A stretch of 64,000 nt of DNA from Durusdinium trenchii (taxonomy: Eukaryota; Sar; Dinophyceae; Suessiales; Symbiodiniaceae), in the NCBI GenBank assembly GCA_963970005.1, contig CAXAMN010025695.1, forward strand, positions 433,317 through 497,316. Reading direction: 5' to 3'. Under the pieces are notes generated by a model, which worked only from the letters and a program-made list of their open reading frames with translations, did no database searches and was not told the DNA's origin. Every line of letters starts with the position of its first letter. Position 1 is the first letter of the stretch. The position numbers were made by a program, and so were the translations under genes. This document shows positions 11,155 to 22,600 of this stretch, in pieces.

Positions 11155-11790
11155 GTTAGTTTGAAAGCACATGAAAGCACCAATTCCGCTGATTGTTCCT
11201 TCGAAGATTTTCTTGTTGAACTCCAGTAAGCAGGTGATCAGGGGGATCCTCGGCCAGTGTCTGACAGTCGCTGATGGGATGCGCACATGACAGTCGCGCG
11301 CAGAGGCCCGGAAGATCGCTCGGGCGGACACCCGGCTCAGGAGACCCGAAAGGCCCAAGGCTCCAAAAGGAGACCCTCAGGTGGCGCCCAAATCCGTGGG
11401 ATTTGGGCTGGAACCTGGACATCAGCCTTTTCAAGGCAGGGATGGTAGAAGCAGCCTTCAGGCCAAAAAGCACAATAAGGCATCAAGTGTTTCTGCACAT
11501 TCTTCCAAATCTAGGGCAACACAAACAATCGCGAGCGAAGAAAAGAAACAAACACATGGAATTAAGCATGCAATTTTTCCCTGCATTTCTGTGGACACTG
11601 TTGCGGACTTAGTTGCAATCAGGTTCTGTCCGTGACCAGTAGCCAGTTATGCACTGAGTGGTTGCCATCCTGGCTGTTTTGCTTCAGCGTTGGGCGATGC
11701 TTTCAGTGGGGAACCCGGCCATGAGACACCCGGAACCGGTGCAACCGCGCAGCGGTCCGCAGACCGGTTCCGACCGGGTCGGTGACCCAG

Positions 11791-11954
11791 CGCGGAACCA
11801 TGGGGCGCAGCTTCCTTCTTCGCTTTCTTCTCGGACTCGCCGTGGGCGATCGCTACGAAGAACTGAAGGAGGATCCAGCCCTTTGGGGAGAAGGCGTGAT
11901 GCTGTGGGAAGCGAAGAGGAAGGTGTTTGAAGCACGGCGTGCGGTGGTTTCATG
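11791..11954 (+). CDS. Possible exon starting a membrane-anchored protein
   Basis: After an ACCCAG acceptor the frame runs MGRSFLLRFLLGLAVG, a hydrophobic stretch preceded by Arg, and then a charged helical part (YEELKEDPALWGEG, LWEAKRKVFEARR) to a CATG|GTGAGG donor. It could be the signal anchor of the downstream glycosyltransferase-like gene. That link is only suggested by order and strand. Confidence 0.45.
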
Positions 11955-13059
11955 GTGAGGGTGGTTTTGCTTGAAGAGCACGGAGTCGAGCTGAAGAGAT
12001 GTGAATCGCTCAATTTAATGATGACTTCAGGAAGCTTTATGGGCTCCCAGTGGTGCCAGTGTGACAAACAGACAGAAGAAAACAGTTCAACCTTTTGTTT
12101 CACCTCCCAAGCTGGCACGGTCAGCACTTACGCCAAGGGTCAATCAATGGCTGTGGCCTTCTGCTTGAAGGCCGTCTCCCCACGTCGGGTGTCATTCGAT
12201 CCGACGAACCGCGATGCCGGCGCCGAACGGGTCGCGCCCCAGGTTTCCAAGTGGTGTCCCTGCCGTGTCGACAACGCGAGTCCTTCGACTTTCACCGGTG
12301 CTGTGCAAGTCACTCCATCGACTCCTCACAGCTGGAGGGATGCTTCCGTGCCCGGGGCATACTGGAAAAGTTATGTCATAAAGGGAACGAAGGGGAGGCA
12401 AAGCTGGGTCATTGCATGCCATAAAGGCATTCATAGGCCAAAGTTTGGTGCTTTCTCCTGTGCAGTTTCTACTATAGTTCTGCCTGAATCATGGTGGGTG
12501 GCAATGGGTTTGTAAGAAACATTTAGGAACTGTCAATTGATCTAATTCAGCATCAAAAGCGCAGCGAACTTTCAAAGAAGGACTTGGAAGTGAATTTAAC
12601 AGTTTCACTTTGGCGAAGGGTTTGGGTGGAAGTGAATTTGGAGAAAGAACCATTTTATGACGCTCGGAAGTGGACCTGACGTATTTCGACCATTTGCCGC
12701 GCAGTACTCTGTTTTTGTTGCTTCCGGAATGTCTCCCAGTTTCGTCCCATGGCAGATCCATTCTATCTCAGATGTCGAGAACGACCGAGGCACACAGAGT
12801 GCTGGAGGCATCAAATACGCCCAGGAGCATTGCTGCAATGACCGCGAAGCTGTTCTGATGGCAAACAGCTTGTCCCTGGATGGAAGAAAGCAAACAGTAT
12901 TTGTTCCGTATTTGGTAAAGCAACTTATTTGGGGTGTTGAGTTCTAACGCTACCACATTCACCACCAACCAACACTAAACCAAGCGTGGAGGGTTTTTTG
13001 AGTTTGCAGTTGCAGTGGTCATTGTTTTGTTTTTAAATGTGTTTTTTTTCACTTTCCAG

Positions 13060-13200
13060 CTTGTGGAATTTTGTCACAGCTGGCGAAGGAACATGAACTT
13101 CCTGCACTTTGCGGAGTGCTTGTCAAATTGCACCTGCATCAATCAAGACTTGCCTCCGGACTGTGGCTGTGAGAGGAGATATGTGTCAAGAGCCTTGCAG
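13060..13200 (+). CDS. Glycosyltransferase-like gene, exon with Cys cluster
   Basis: This begins a chain of eight exons (13060 to 16066) whose intron phases all agree. It follows a strong polypyrimidine tract and CAG acceptor and has 47 codons in phase 0, reading LVEFCHSWRRNMNFLHFAEC, then a cysteine-rich part with CTCINQDLPPDCGC. It ends at TTGCAG|GCGGGG, a GC donor. It probably lies in the lumenal stem before the catalytic domain. The Cys cluster itself was not matched to a family. Confidence 0.6.
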
Positions 13201-13476
13201 GCGGGGGTTCCCCAGCTGGGAAGCCATCAGTTCTAGAAGAACCATTCTAATTCTGCATCAAAAGACTGCAGTTTAATGCAGAGAAACTCCAGAGCGAACC
13301 TCTGATTTTGTGCAACATTGCAACATTATGCAACAGACATTGTTCAATTCCAGCTCCAGTCAGCGGGGTGGCTTGCCACTCAGGGTGCCATCGAAGCCGT
13401 TAAAAACAACATGTTTCAACGTTTAAGAGGATCAAGAGAGCCTAACGTGCCACAACCACAACTGAGATCAACTGAG

Positions 13477-13569
13477 TGTAGTTCGGAACACAGATCGTTG
13501 CTTGAATTTCACTTGCTGCTTCCGCGGCATTCACAAAGGGAAAAGGATGTGCTGCGGCACAAGCTACAG
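13477..13569 (+). CDS. Glycosyltransferase-like gene, exon 2 of the chain
   Basis: A phase-0 exon ends at a textbook CAG|GTGAGT donor and reads CSSEHRSLLEFHLLLPRH and then SQREKDVLRHKLQ, which is helical and charged. The acceptor is taken as ACTGAG at 13471-13476. The frame stays open further left, so the start may lie upstream. Confidence 0.5.
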
Positions 13570-13741
13570 GTGAGTCCATACTCAGGAAAAGTGGATAACC
13601 TTCAACCTTTTTTTGGGGAGTGAATGATTGGCCCATGTCGAACAAGGTTAACCTCTATTTCCACGGAAACTGAAGGACCTTTGTAGGAGTCATGGTGTTG
13701 ACTCTCCAAATTTGCACGTCTATCCCTGGGCTCTCCCACAG

Positions 13742-13816
13742 TCCTCACGACTCAGTCCTGCGGGAACCGCAGGTGGCCCCTCTACCAAGCGAGTGGCGGA
13801 GCGAATTCTCTGCATG
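13742..13816 (+). CDS. Glycosyltransferase-like gene, exon 3 of the chain
   Basis: Twenty-five codons in phase 0 lie between a CCCACAG acceptor and an ATG|GTTACT donor and end TKRVAERILCM. The phase fits both neighbours. Confidence 0.5.
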
Positions 13817-14138
13817 GTTACTTGGGAGACGTCCCCTTTTGGATGCAGATTGGAGACTCACATGGCCAATGAACACGACTTTTCAAACTGTCCTGAACAC
13901 GACGTGACGACTATTGGTTGTTTGCGAGTCACTGTTTCCCCCTGTTTTCCGCATGAGCTGCGCACCTCACAATACTGTTGAACATTGGCCACGGATGGCC
14001 GGCGACGCCTTTTTGTTTAGCAGGGCCAAGCGCGTTTGAGCACTCGTTTGTAGCGGTTTTTTGACGGCAGATCTCAACCATGCAGACCTTCCTCTCCGGC
14101 CCAGGAAGAGAAACACCTCCCTCCGCTGGTGCCATCAG

Positions 14139-14221
14139 GAGAACCTCCGCCATGCCGCAAGAGTGCTGGAGCATCTCTTGGGATCTCCTCAAATGGCAGT
14201 GGCACCAGAAGTTGGGCAAAG
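14139..14221 (+). CDS. Glycosyltransferase-like gene, exon 4 of the chain
   Basis: The exon follows a CATCAG acceptor and reads ENLRHAARVLEHLLG and then a proline-containing turn ending EVGQ. It ends in phase 2 at AAAG|GTATTG. The two leftover bases are completed to an Arg codon by the first base of the next exon. Confidence 0.55.
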
Positions 14222-14373
14222 GTATTGACCTAAGTTGTCGGTTTCTGTGAACTCTTGGTATCCCTGGGTGAAAACTGAATGCATGAGAGGTCAGCGACCT
14301 CGGACAAGGGCCCTTGGAGCTCCACCTAGGTTGTTGGTGTGTGTGTTTTTTGTGTTTTTCGGTCGGTGCCCAG

Positions 14374-14461
14374 GTTTGAGGGGCCACACCAGCGCATCCC
14401 CCTGGCCCATGCCTTTCATCAACGAATCGCACGGATGCAGAAACGGCGCAATGCAGCGGAG
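14374..14461 (+). CDS. Glycosyltransferase-like gene, exon 5 of the chain
   Basis: A GCCCAG acceptor, then FEGPHQRIPLAHAFHQRIA and RMQKRRNAAE, and a GAG|GTGCAT donor. It enters in phase 2 and leaves in phase 0, fitting the exons on both sides. GC-rich third positions support coding. Confidence 0.65.
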
Positions 14462-15090
14462 GTGCATTCGGGAGTGATGGGTGATGGGTCCCTGGATCCC
14501 AGAAAAAGACATTCCACTGGCATAAGTAGGCTGTGAAGTGTATAGCTTGGCTTTGAACAGTTGACAGTTGACCCTACATGATGGATTGACCCTGAACATG
14601 CTGGAGGATCCTTGCGACCGTTGCATATGTATAGCTGGGCCATGTTCCAGCAAGTCCCTTCTGGCTGGAAACTGCTGAAATCACCTTACAGCAACCCCCC
14701 AAATCAGACCACTTCGACTGCCACCCAACAAACGCATGCAGCCCTACCATTAGGATATAAAAATGCACAGGATTGTGCACGATTGACCTAGCCAGAGGTC
14801 ACTTCACTAGGTGCAGCATATTCAGACACATGTATACAAAAATAGTCCGTTGTGGCTAGTGTATGTTTGACTATTTTGAAAGAACCGGTGACAGCCTTTT
14901 AATCTCAGAAACTCTATATCAATATCATGGACTCATTTTTAAAGAAAGTTGATAAACAGAAGATCATGCAAGAGAGACGATAGAGAGACATATGCCGTAT
15001 GCCCCATGCTTCCGAAAGACCTTACAAAGGCATTTCAATTCACCTGCGGTTGTCGTCGCCCCTGCCCCTGCCCCCCCCCGGGGCGGCCAG

Positions 15091-15201
15091 GTGCGCCGCC
15101 TTTTCCGCCCGGCCGTACTGCAGAGCGCCACACCGAGGGAGGCCGGTTCGGTGCATGTGGCGATGATCGCGTCCATCGGGCAGCCGGTCTATGGGCGCCA
15201 G
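15091..15201 (+). CDS. Glycosyltransferase-like gene, start of catalytic domain
   Basis: Thirty-seven phase-0 codons follow a GGCCAG acceptor. After a basic start the frame reads GSVHVAMIASIGQPVYGRQ. In LARGE/GT8 glycosyltransferases the catalytic domain opens with the same kind of short beta strand (I/VHVAxV...). The exon ends CAG|GCGCCG, a GC donor. This donor is supported because the next exon, in the same phase, continues the family pattern exactly. Confidence 0.68.
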
Positions 15202-15680
15202 GCGCCGAGTCCGCGGCGTCCGCGTCCACCGAAACCGCGAGGCGAAGGACGTTGCATGGAAGTGATGGAAGTGGTGAAGACGGAAGCTGTTTGAGCAAGG
15301 AAAGTCCTCTTAAATTCCCATAAAAACCATGCCACTTCCATGTTCTTTGGAAGAATTCGGGAGACGATTCCGAGATCGAAAGCGGGCCAGTGTTCCTGCA
15401 GGATTGGCCAATTTATAGAAGATCCACAATGACGGTGGTGTATTGACAGTGGTATTTTCTATGGAGGGAAGCTGGAAGATGGAAGTTTGCACCCACTATG
15501 GACGTTTGCACCTGTCAAGCCAGTTCCTCATGTGAAGACGACCAGGGCTCCTCCTTCCAAAGTTGAACGGATATGACCACCACCGAGAGAGAGGGTCTTT
15601 TGGGTGTGTTTCTTTTTCCGGATTTTGGCACACCCAAGCTGTGGTTGGGGGTCGTGGGTTGTGTAGATTGATCCTTGGAG

Positions 15681-15803
15681 GCCCTGGCCACGATTCGCTC
15701 TGCCTTGTTTCATGCACATTTGCTGCCGCTGCACTTCCACATTTTCGTGGACACCGCTGGGCAAGAGGACGTCGCCCATGTTTTGGCGGAGGCCCTTGGA
15801 TCG
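15681..15803 (+). CDS. Glycosyltransferase-like gene, GT8/LARGE core exon
   Basis: Forty-one phase-0 codons lie between a TTGGAG acceptor and a TCG|GTTTTT donor. The frame reads ALATIRSALFHAHLLPLHFH and then IFVDTAGQEDVAHVLAEAL. LARGE and related GT8 enzymes have the pattern lv.S.LFH....LHFH...D......L at this place. Such enzymes move a sugar from a nucleotide sugar to a glycan or lipid in the Golgi lumen. The metal-binding DxD motif of the family was not found in this or later exons, so the catalytic part is incomplete here and the sugar cannot be named. Confidence 0.72.
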
Positions 15804-15966
15804 GTTTTTCCATTCGGGATCTTATGACTGTATGAGTTGTTTTACGCGGGGCCACCATTGACAACAGGTGAAGTACTTACTCATTTGCAGTCATTTTGCA
15901 GTCAACTTGGGCGTATCGGCGTATTAGCTTCGAACCTGAGCGGCTGGGTAGGTTTTGGAACCTGAG

Positions 15967-16066
15967 CTTCTTGCACGGGCCAGCGCAGTGGACTACTATG
16001 GTCCAAAGCATCTCAAGAGGATTTGGCCCCTGCTTCGCCGGCACGTCCCATTGGGTTGCATGGCTG
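15967..16066 (+). CDS. Glycosyltransferase-like gene, exon 8 of the chain
   Basis: A CCTGAG acceptor in phase 0 leads to ASAVDYYGPKHLKRIWPLLR and RHVPLGCMAG. LARGE-type enzymes show a Tyr/Phe-rich strand, a Leu helix and an HxSG-like turn at the same distance after the LHFH motif. The likely donor is GCTG|GTGAAC. Later exons holding the DxD strand were not identified. Confidence 0.58.
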
Positions 16067-17553
16067 GTGAACATCTTTCTGGATGGTCAGGAGCCGGATG
16101 TTCAAGGGGATACGAGCTACAGATCTGGCCTCTTCGGACTTAGCACCATGGCACAAACGCCTCCACCTCTGGGATTCAAGCTATCTTAGCAAGGACACGC
16201 TTTGCAAATCAATGATAGTAGCTACTGATGCTGGCACTTCAAAGGCGATTTGCTCAGCTAGGGTGAGGTACCAAGCTTGGATCATTTGAGAAGGTTTTCC
16301 TCAGGAGTTTATGGTGCGCCTGGTTGGATGCGGCTCTTTGCAGAGGAAGTCTTCGCTGGCCAAGAGATTGATCACCTCATTTGGGTGGATGCTGGCCCCT
16401 AGGATTTGTGGAGCAAAACACATGCGGAACATCGTGACTGGCACACACACACAAGAATGGTTGTCACATGTTGTCACCATGCTCACACACATGCCTTTCA
16501 CACGCGATTTTGAATTATATAATACTTGTGACTGTCACCCAAAGCTGCAATATAGTACTGTGACATAAATTTTGATTCATGACTAATAACACGAGTAGCA
16601 TCGAGTAGCGTGTTTGCTCATGACTCATGCAGTGCAGCCTTGCGGGGACGAACCTCAGGCGAAGTGCAGTTTGCTTTGTTTGCGTTGATCCTGATGTCGC
16701 CACTGTCCGTGTTAGTTGGTCATGTCCGACCTTTGTTTCCATCTCTTGGCAGGATCTTGATGGGAGAGTGGGCAAGCCACTTAACGATACAGTAACTGCA
16801 GGGTTCTCATGATGTTTGTCCACATCATGAGACACTCACCGAAGTCCTAAGTGGCTCAGAGTGCATTCCCATGTTGGTAAGGCTGGTGGGTTTGGTGTCT
16901 CCCATTGCATTGGTCAAACTGGAAAGCTCCCAAGCATATCCGGGCAGGAGCTGCAGATGTGACACACAGTTTCTCGGGTGTCGCAGTGACTGAAGGATTT
17001 ATTGCCATTGGTTGTACTTTTGTCACCTCGTGTTCAACTTCCAGATGCACATGCGCAGGCGTTCACACTTGAGGTGGCACGTCAAGGGGAACATGACTCA
17101 AACCAGTGTACAAGGTGTCTCCTTTGAACAATTCAGATATATTCAGATTATAACAGATTATATATAGTTTACATAATGTAATGTAATGTGATATGTTTCT
17201 TACTTGTTTCTTTGTCCTGTCAAATCTCACCCCCAAACCAAGAGGTTCGTTGGCACCCTGTGCGATTTGTCCAGGTGACTTTGTTTTTTTTCTCCGACCC
17301 TGCCACGCTCTTGCACGAGCACATCAGGGTCACCGAGATGAAACCAGGAACGGTGGCCACCCATCCGACACTCGGGAGAGTTTAGAGGCGAAGACCGGCA
17401 ACACGTTAGCACTCAAGATATATACACTATAGTACCCCCCCTGTGTCCTGGGGATGGGGGGGTGAACATATATTTACTCTGAAGATTTGAGTCCTTTAAA
17501 GCGCTTTAAAGCACACCAAATGCAAAATACCTTGTCTATACCCGTGAACATTT

Positions 17554-18082
17554 CTCTACAAAATGGGTGACCTCGAGGCCACTATAAAAAGTAAATTCTG
17601 CATAGAGGGGATCCCCTGGAGACCCCCCCGAAACACTGTCATTTTGTAGTAAATCAATGGTTTGGAGAGATGATATAGATGTTTTTGTAAGTTTGGTTTG
17701 GGCCAGAAGAATAGTCATTTTGCAGAGATTTTTATTCTTCCTGATTAGTCAAGTATGTTAAGTATGTGTAGGGTTGTGTAAACACAATCTGTAATGATTT
17801 AACAAGAATAGGGGAAGCATTTTGTAGTGAGCATCTTTGTCTAAGAAATCTATACATTTTTCTTGACTTCTCATTTTGTAGTAGACAGTTATGATCATCC
17901 TAATATTAGTTTGTCCGTTATATATCAATGTATTGCTTTTGTGAAATTGCATGGCACGTCATTTTGTAGTAAGCCTTTTTATCATTCCTTGTCATTTTGT
18001 AGTGTTTTTTGGTGTGAAGATCGATCATTCTATAGTGTTTTCTGCATGCTGCATGCCTTAGAGATTGTAGCTATAGAATGGG
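17554..18082. repeat. Clustered TCATTTTGTAGT motif
   Basis: TCATTTTGTAGT or a close variant occurs at 17639, 17715, 17818, 17871, 17959, 17992 and 18025, at uneven spacing of 33 to 103 bp. Reverse-complement relatives (CTACAAAATGGG at 17556 and CTATAGAATGGG at 18071) stand at both edges. Confidence 0.75.
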
Positions 18083-18993
18083 GTGCACGACCCCTCCTAT
18101 GGAATATGAACGGATATCCTTGTCTTATATGTTTTCTCAGGCTGAGTGCTTAACGCGCATTGAAGCACACCAAAAGCAAGAAGCAAGATGGCACGAAGCA
18201 AGATTGCGGAGCATTAAGGGAAATCAATCTTGCTTCCATGGCTTTGCTACCTCTTCCTGCTGTGGCTGCCGCTTCGGGGTCATCATCCGTAACATGGAGG
18301 ATGGAATGCTTCAAGTTCTGAAAAGCTTTCACTTGAGACCTCCATCCCTGCCAAATAGGTTTTGAAGCTGTGTCGTGGATGAGGCCTTTGCTCCTTTGCA
18401 CCAGGCAGGTCCTATTGGAAAAGGCATGCATTTCGGTGCTGGCACGGCTTCCAGGATATCATGTATGTTTTAGTTTGCTTTAGATTGGAAAGATCCACAC
18501 TTTTGAGGGCCAAGTTGTGTTCTAGACCTGTGGCAAAACTCTGGAGAACTGTGCGACTGGGCCATGAGGAATTTCCTCTAGGCTCTTGCACAGCGTCACG
18601 CCGCAATCTGCAAAAAAACACTTGCATCTTGCACAAGCATCTCTGTTTGCTGCATTTGCTGCCTTCACTCTGTGTGCTCCATCTGTTGCCTTCCTTCCTC
18701 TATTCCACACAAACATATTTGTGTGCTCGATCTGCTGCATTGGTTTCTTCTCCATGCTTGCACCTTTGCTAGTCTGCTGCATAAAACGCCATCCACCACG
18801 CACAAGGCCCATTTCAGGACAAAGTTGGTACATGTTAGTACATCACACACGAAAATGTCGGTCTAGAGGGGGTGTAGCATATGCATATTATATATATATA
18901 ATACCACTCACAGCATGCAATGCAAAATAATGTGTTGTTCATGTTTTTTCCACAGCTTTTAGGTGTTTAAATGAGTTGATGAGCTCTCACTGT

Positions 18994-19014
18994 CATATAT
19001 ATATATATATATAT
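18994..19014. repeat. (TA)n microsatellite
   Basis: About ten TA units. Confidence 0.9.
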
Positions 19015-19034
19015 GTATAAACTTGATCCTTCAG

Positions 19035-19204
19035 GCAGAGTCCACCGGTCGTTGGAGCGAAGCTCCTTTTGCAGGTCCTCCTCCCATCCTCCACCGCACC
19101 CAGGAAGGGAAGCCCTTGGGCATTGCAAGTCTTCAGCTTCAAGCTCATGCGGCAAGCACAGTGGACCAAAGCAACCTGTCCAAGTCGGCAGAGTCTACGA
19201 AAAG
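19035..19204 (+). CDS. Exon, gene unrecognised
   Basis: The exon lies between a CTTCAG acceptor and an AAAAG|GTCGGT donor. The frame, starting in phase 0, contains STGRWSEAPFAGPPPILHR and a helical Ser/Ala-rich part. The long Pro run suggests a linker. Its gene is not recognised. Confidence 0.45.
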
Positions 19205-19960
19205 GTCGGTGGAAAGAAAGATGACCTTTGGTTGAGAAATGACATTGGAAGCGTGGGTTCTTGGTTTTCCCATTTCCCCGGTTGGAAGTTTTTGATTTCC
19301 CAGCGACGAACAATGGAACCTTTTGGCTCAGGCTGCTCGGACACCACAGGAAGCACACTGGAACCCCGAGTTCAAACTGGTTCTTTGAACCGAGTTCAAT
19401 CTGGTTCAAACTGGAACCCCCTTTCCACCTGAAAACCTTTGCACTGTGTGCGCTTTAACTCGTCATCTGTTTTGCCTGAAGGCTGCCGGCCAAGCGGCGT
19501 CGACGGAACGGAACGAAGCTTCGTGTGACAGGTCTATGTGCCGGTATGGTTCTCATGCTCCTAGCCGGTAAGGCTTCGTGTGACAGGTCTAGCATGGTCT
19601 AGCCCTAGCTGCAAACGAGAAAACTTCAGGCTAAGAGCCCAGCCCTTCTCAGAAGCCTTTGGACGCGCATGTCATCTACCAGGGTGTGAGGAATCCTTTG
19701 GCCAGGTCTCCAGATTCGATCTCCACAGGGCTGCACCAGTTCCATGTCGGAGTGCTGAACTTGGAGGATAGGGGTGTCCAGAACATTCACATGTTGGATG
19801 GGACTATCAACCATTCCTTTGGACCCCCTGGTGCCTCAGGTTGTCAGTAAGCTCATCCGGGTGGAGTGGCAGACGAACCGCACTGGACCTGCTGGTGGTT
19901 CTCGAGAGGCTCTTTGCTTTATGGGTGCCTCAGCCTTTTTGTTGGGTGTGTCTCATCAAG

Positions 19961-20004
19961 TACGCCCAGACACTCCATGTATGCAGTACATACCTACATT
20001 GGGG
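19961..20004 (+). mobile_element. End of a short CACTCCATGTATG-type element
   Basis: CACTCCATGTATG followed by a CATACCTACATTGG segment matches the left end of the small inverted-repeat elements at 51563 and 54609. The opposite end was not found nearby. Confidence 0.55.
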
Positions 20005-20860
20005 TGGTTTGATGGGCCGGGAGTTGGCTTCCCCTATATACTAGCACGCGTAATTGTCACGGGGAATCTGAGGAAGTCATGCTTTTGGTGCAACGATCGG
20101 ATTCGGATGAACGCAAGCAACGACTCAACATTCGATGCATATGGACCAGCCTAAACATAGTTGTTTTTTTTAACCAAAGGAGCTTCCCATACTTGTATGT
20201 TGCCCAGTTTGATTGGTCAGTACAGTTTACGGCTTTTGGGCGGTTTTTATGTTTGGGGATGTTGACTAAATAAGCCAACATCGTGGCGTCATAATTGTTC
20301 AGTCGATGCCAGAAAGCATGACCTTTGACCAAATATGACTGCTTTTGCGGATTGCCCTGCCCGCAGGCGCCAAACAAGTTTGTCACAGGATGGGTTCCGA
20401 GAGGCAAGAAAACAAGCATTAAATATTTGAAGAAAGTATCATGGCATCCTTCCATAGCACTGAACTACAGGTATCCCTAGAGCCGATTGGACTTCAATGC
20501 TTTCCAGAATTTTAGAATAATTTTGGACACCAAGACACATGCACTCGCAGTCAACATGTCAAATTCACCGACCGAGGTGAAGGAATGTTCATGATTCTGC
20601 TGAGTCAACATCATCCAGAGCTTTTTGGCACCATCTCGCAGGAGTGTGGCACAACCCGGTTCCTGTTATGGTTTGATTCCTTGCGACGATTCAAAGTACT
20701 ATACCCTGACGATCCATGACCACACATAGGTCACAAATAGAAATGATCTCAGGATATGCATATGTTTCTATATCGTTTTGTTCGGCCACCATGGCCTCGC
20801 CGAGACCTCCACAATTCTGCTCGGTCGCCGGGGGCCCGGGATCTCGTCGCTGGCCCACAG

Positions 20861-20972
20861 GAATGGGCCCACGAACCGCGCTTGCCCTTCTTCACGGGCA
20901 ATTTGATGATGCCATGGTATCTCGGAGGATTTTCGGATGCCCCAGAGATCTGGTTCAACCGCGAGCATCCAG
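20861..20972 (+). CDS. Exon with aromatic-rich motif, gene unrecognised
   Basis: A CCCACAG acceptor and a CATCCAG|GTGCGG donor bound a frame that reads EWAHEPRLPFFTGNLMMPWY and then LGGFSDAPEIWFNREHPG. Codon use is strongly biased to G or C at third positions. The many aromatic and Pro/Gly residues suggest an enzyme core. I do not recognise the family. Confidence 0.62.
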
Positions 20973-21222
20973 GTGCGGGATGCTTGCAAAGATTGGGAGA
21001 GGGAACCTGGAGACTGGGCAGAAAACATGGTCAAATCTTTTGATCAAAAGACGTAAAACTACTGTAAAGATCTGTAAAGGCCTTCTCAGTGGCCTTCTCC
21101 TAAAAAAACTCAAGATGTAGTTGCTTTACTCACTTCTGTAGCAGCTATCATCAGCTATCTACAGACAGGAAGTCTCGCAAACAAGGACCAGGCAGACAGG
21201 TATTTGTGTTGTCCCCCCATAG

Positions 21223-21532
21223 GTTGAAGAAAGCTCTCACTTCCAACGCATGGCTTGCTATACTCGACCTCGAAGTCGTTCCCGAGCTCGTTCGCGCCAA
21301 GAACGCGCGAGGCCTGGTGGACTTTACCGAAGCCTTCACCTTTTGCCCGACCTTCGATGAAATCATGATCCACAATTTGGCTGTGTCACCCATGACCTAC
21401 CCCATTTTTGTGGTGGAAGTGGCCCAAGTCTTGTGCCGTGGCAGGAACATCCTTCTCAGTTCTTTCTTCGAAATCCCCGTCGGGATTTGCATTTACATGA
21501 TAGATGCCTATGCCCTAAGGAAGGCCAAGTGA
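21223..21532 (+). CDS. Terminal exon, gene unrecognised
   Basis: After a CCATAG acceptor the frame runs 102 codons to a TGA. It contains ALTSNAWLAILDLEVVPELV, then FTEAFTFCPTFDEIMIHNL, and a hydrophobic C-terminal part with ILLSSFFEIPVGICIYMI that could span a membrane. The length, the natural stop and the codon use support a last exon. It enters in phase 2, so at least one exon is missing between it and 20861-20972 if they share a gene. Confidence 0.6.
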
Positions 21533-21698
21533 ACCCACTTTCACATGGGCCAAATCCCATGTCGGTTCTTAGGGATCAAAGGTGGCATCATGCTTTGGAC
21601 TCCCCTAGACGTATTCCAGCCTCGAGATTCACTTTCCTCATTTGTTGGTGCGGGTTCTGGGTTGGATGGGACAAGCATATTTGCTGATCAGCTGGGGT

Positions 21699-21765
21699 GG
21701 TTTCAGGGGTCAATGTAGGCGTATTGTTATTATTCCATACATGGAGTTTTAGGTTTGAGTGGAGC
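21699..21765 (-). mobile_element. End of a short CACTCCATGTATG-type element
   Basis: GGTTTCAGGGGTCAATGTAG followed by ATACATGGAGT is the reverse complement of the ends seen at 51563 and 56986. Confidence 0.55.
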
Positions 21766-22428
21766 GCTACATCCAAATTATGAACATACCTTGTCTCAAC
21801 GAATGGACTCCCGCCCGAGTGCTGAACTTACTGGTTGATGACCGGAACGAACATTCGATGTTCTGACATGTGCTGACCAATTCCTGAAGCCATGAGTGTG
21901 GCCACGTGTTGTCCGCCAAAAGGCCAGATTCTGAAGGCGTTTGAAGGTTTATATGGTGACCTGGATCTTCAACATCCAATTGTGTAAGACTAAGATGTCG
22001 AAATGCTTGGTGCCTATTTAAGCTATTAGCACTACGTGAAGTGCCTTCAAATTTTGTGATGATCACGATTGCATAAGAGCCTAGCAGTATTTAGCGTTGG
22101 CATGCTCCAAGCCATGGTAAGCGATAGGCGGCTCTCAAAAAATAAACACGATACCCTCTATCAAGGTTCCCAAAACGTTGGGAATTGATAGGGGCTTACT
22201 TAAATAGCCAGGTTAGCCAACCCTTGTCCTTCAGATTACTGTATAATTTGTATGTGTCCATCAGTTTCGCAGGAAACCCCTCTCCAGGGCGTATGTGTAG
22301 TCCCTCCATACCATCACGACGGAATGCATGGCGTTTCAACCGCGACGTCGCGACTCGACCTGGACCCGGTCACACCAACCGCGACGTCGCGGGTCAGACC
22401 GGCTGCGACCTCGCAGGCACCGTGCGAG

Positions 22429-22600
22429 GTTGGAGTTCGAATACATGGCCATGGACGGCGCTTATGCCGAAGCTCCTGCCTTTGGGCGGCAGGTCTATCG
22501 CTGTGGGAAGCCGGTGCTGGGGATGCACTTGATCCGGCAGTTTCATGCCTCTTGGCAGGAGATGTTCTTGCAGCCTGGAGTTGAACGTGTCAAAGCATGA
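22429..22600 (+). CDS. Exon, gene unrecognised
   Basis: A GCGAG acceptor leads into LEFEYMAMDGAYAEAPAFGR and then QVYRCGKPVLGMHLIRQF and HASWQEMFLQPG. The frame ends at a TGA at 22598; a donor just before it (GAAC|GTGTCA) is also possible. Codon use supports coding. The family is not recognised. Confidence 0.58.

Larger units (their letters stand above)
16067..19034. other. Long stretch without supported exons
   Basis: AT-rich DNA with no convincing exon. It holds the repeated TCATTTTGTAGT motif at 17554-18082 and a (TA)n tract at 18994-19014. It is probably intron of the glycosyltransferase-like gene or the spacer to the next gene. Confidence 0.45.

Noticed and set aside
12200..12400. Possible exon near a CCCCAG acceptor at 12234-12242
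   Set aside because: Two frames are equally open with similar codon bias and no clear donor, so no frame could be chosen.
19326..19345. CCTTTTGGCTCAGG, similar to part of the spliced leader
   Set aside because: It has mismatches within the conserved end and no start codon or gene follows.
19659..20150. Plus- and minus-strand frames around 19.7-20.1 kb
   Set aside because: Both strands are open with mixed codon bias. No splice pair or domain distinguishes one, and the region includes a mobile-element end at 19961.
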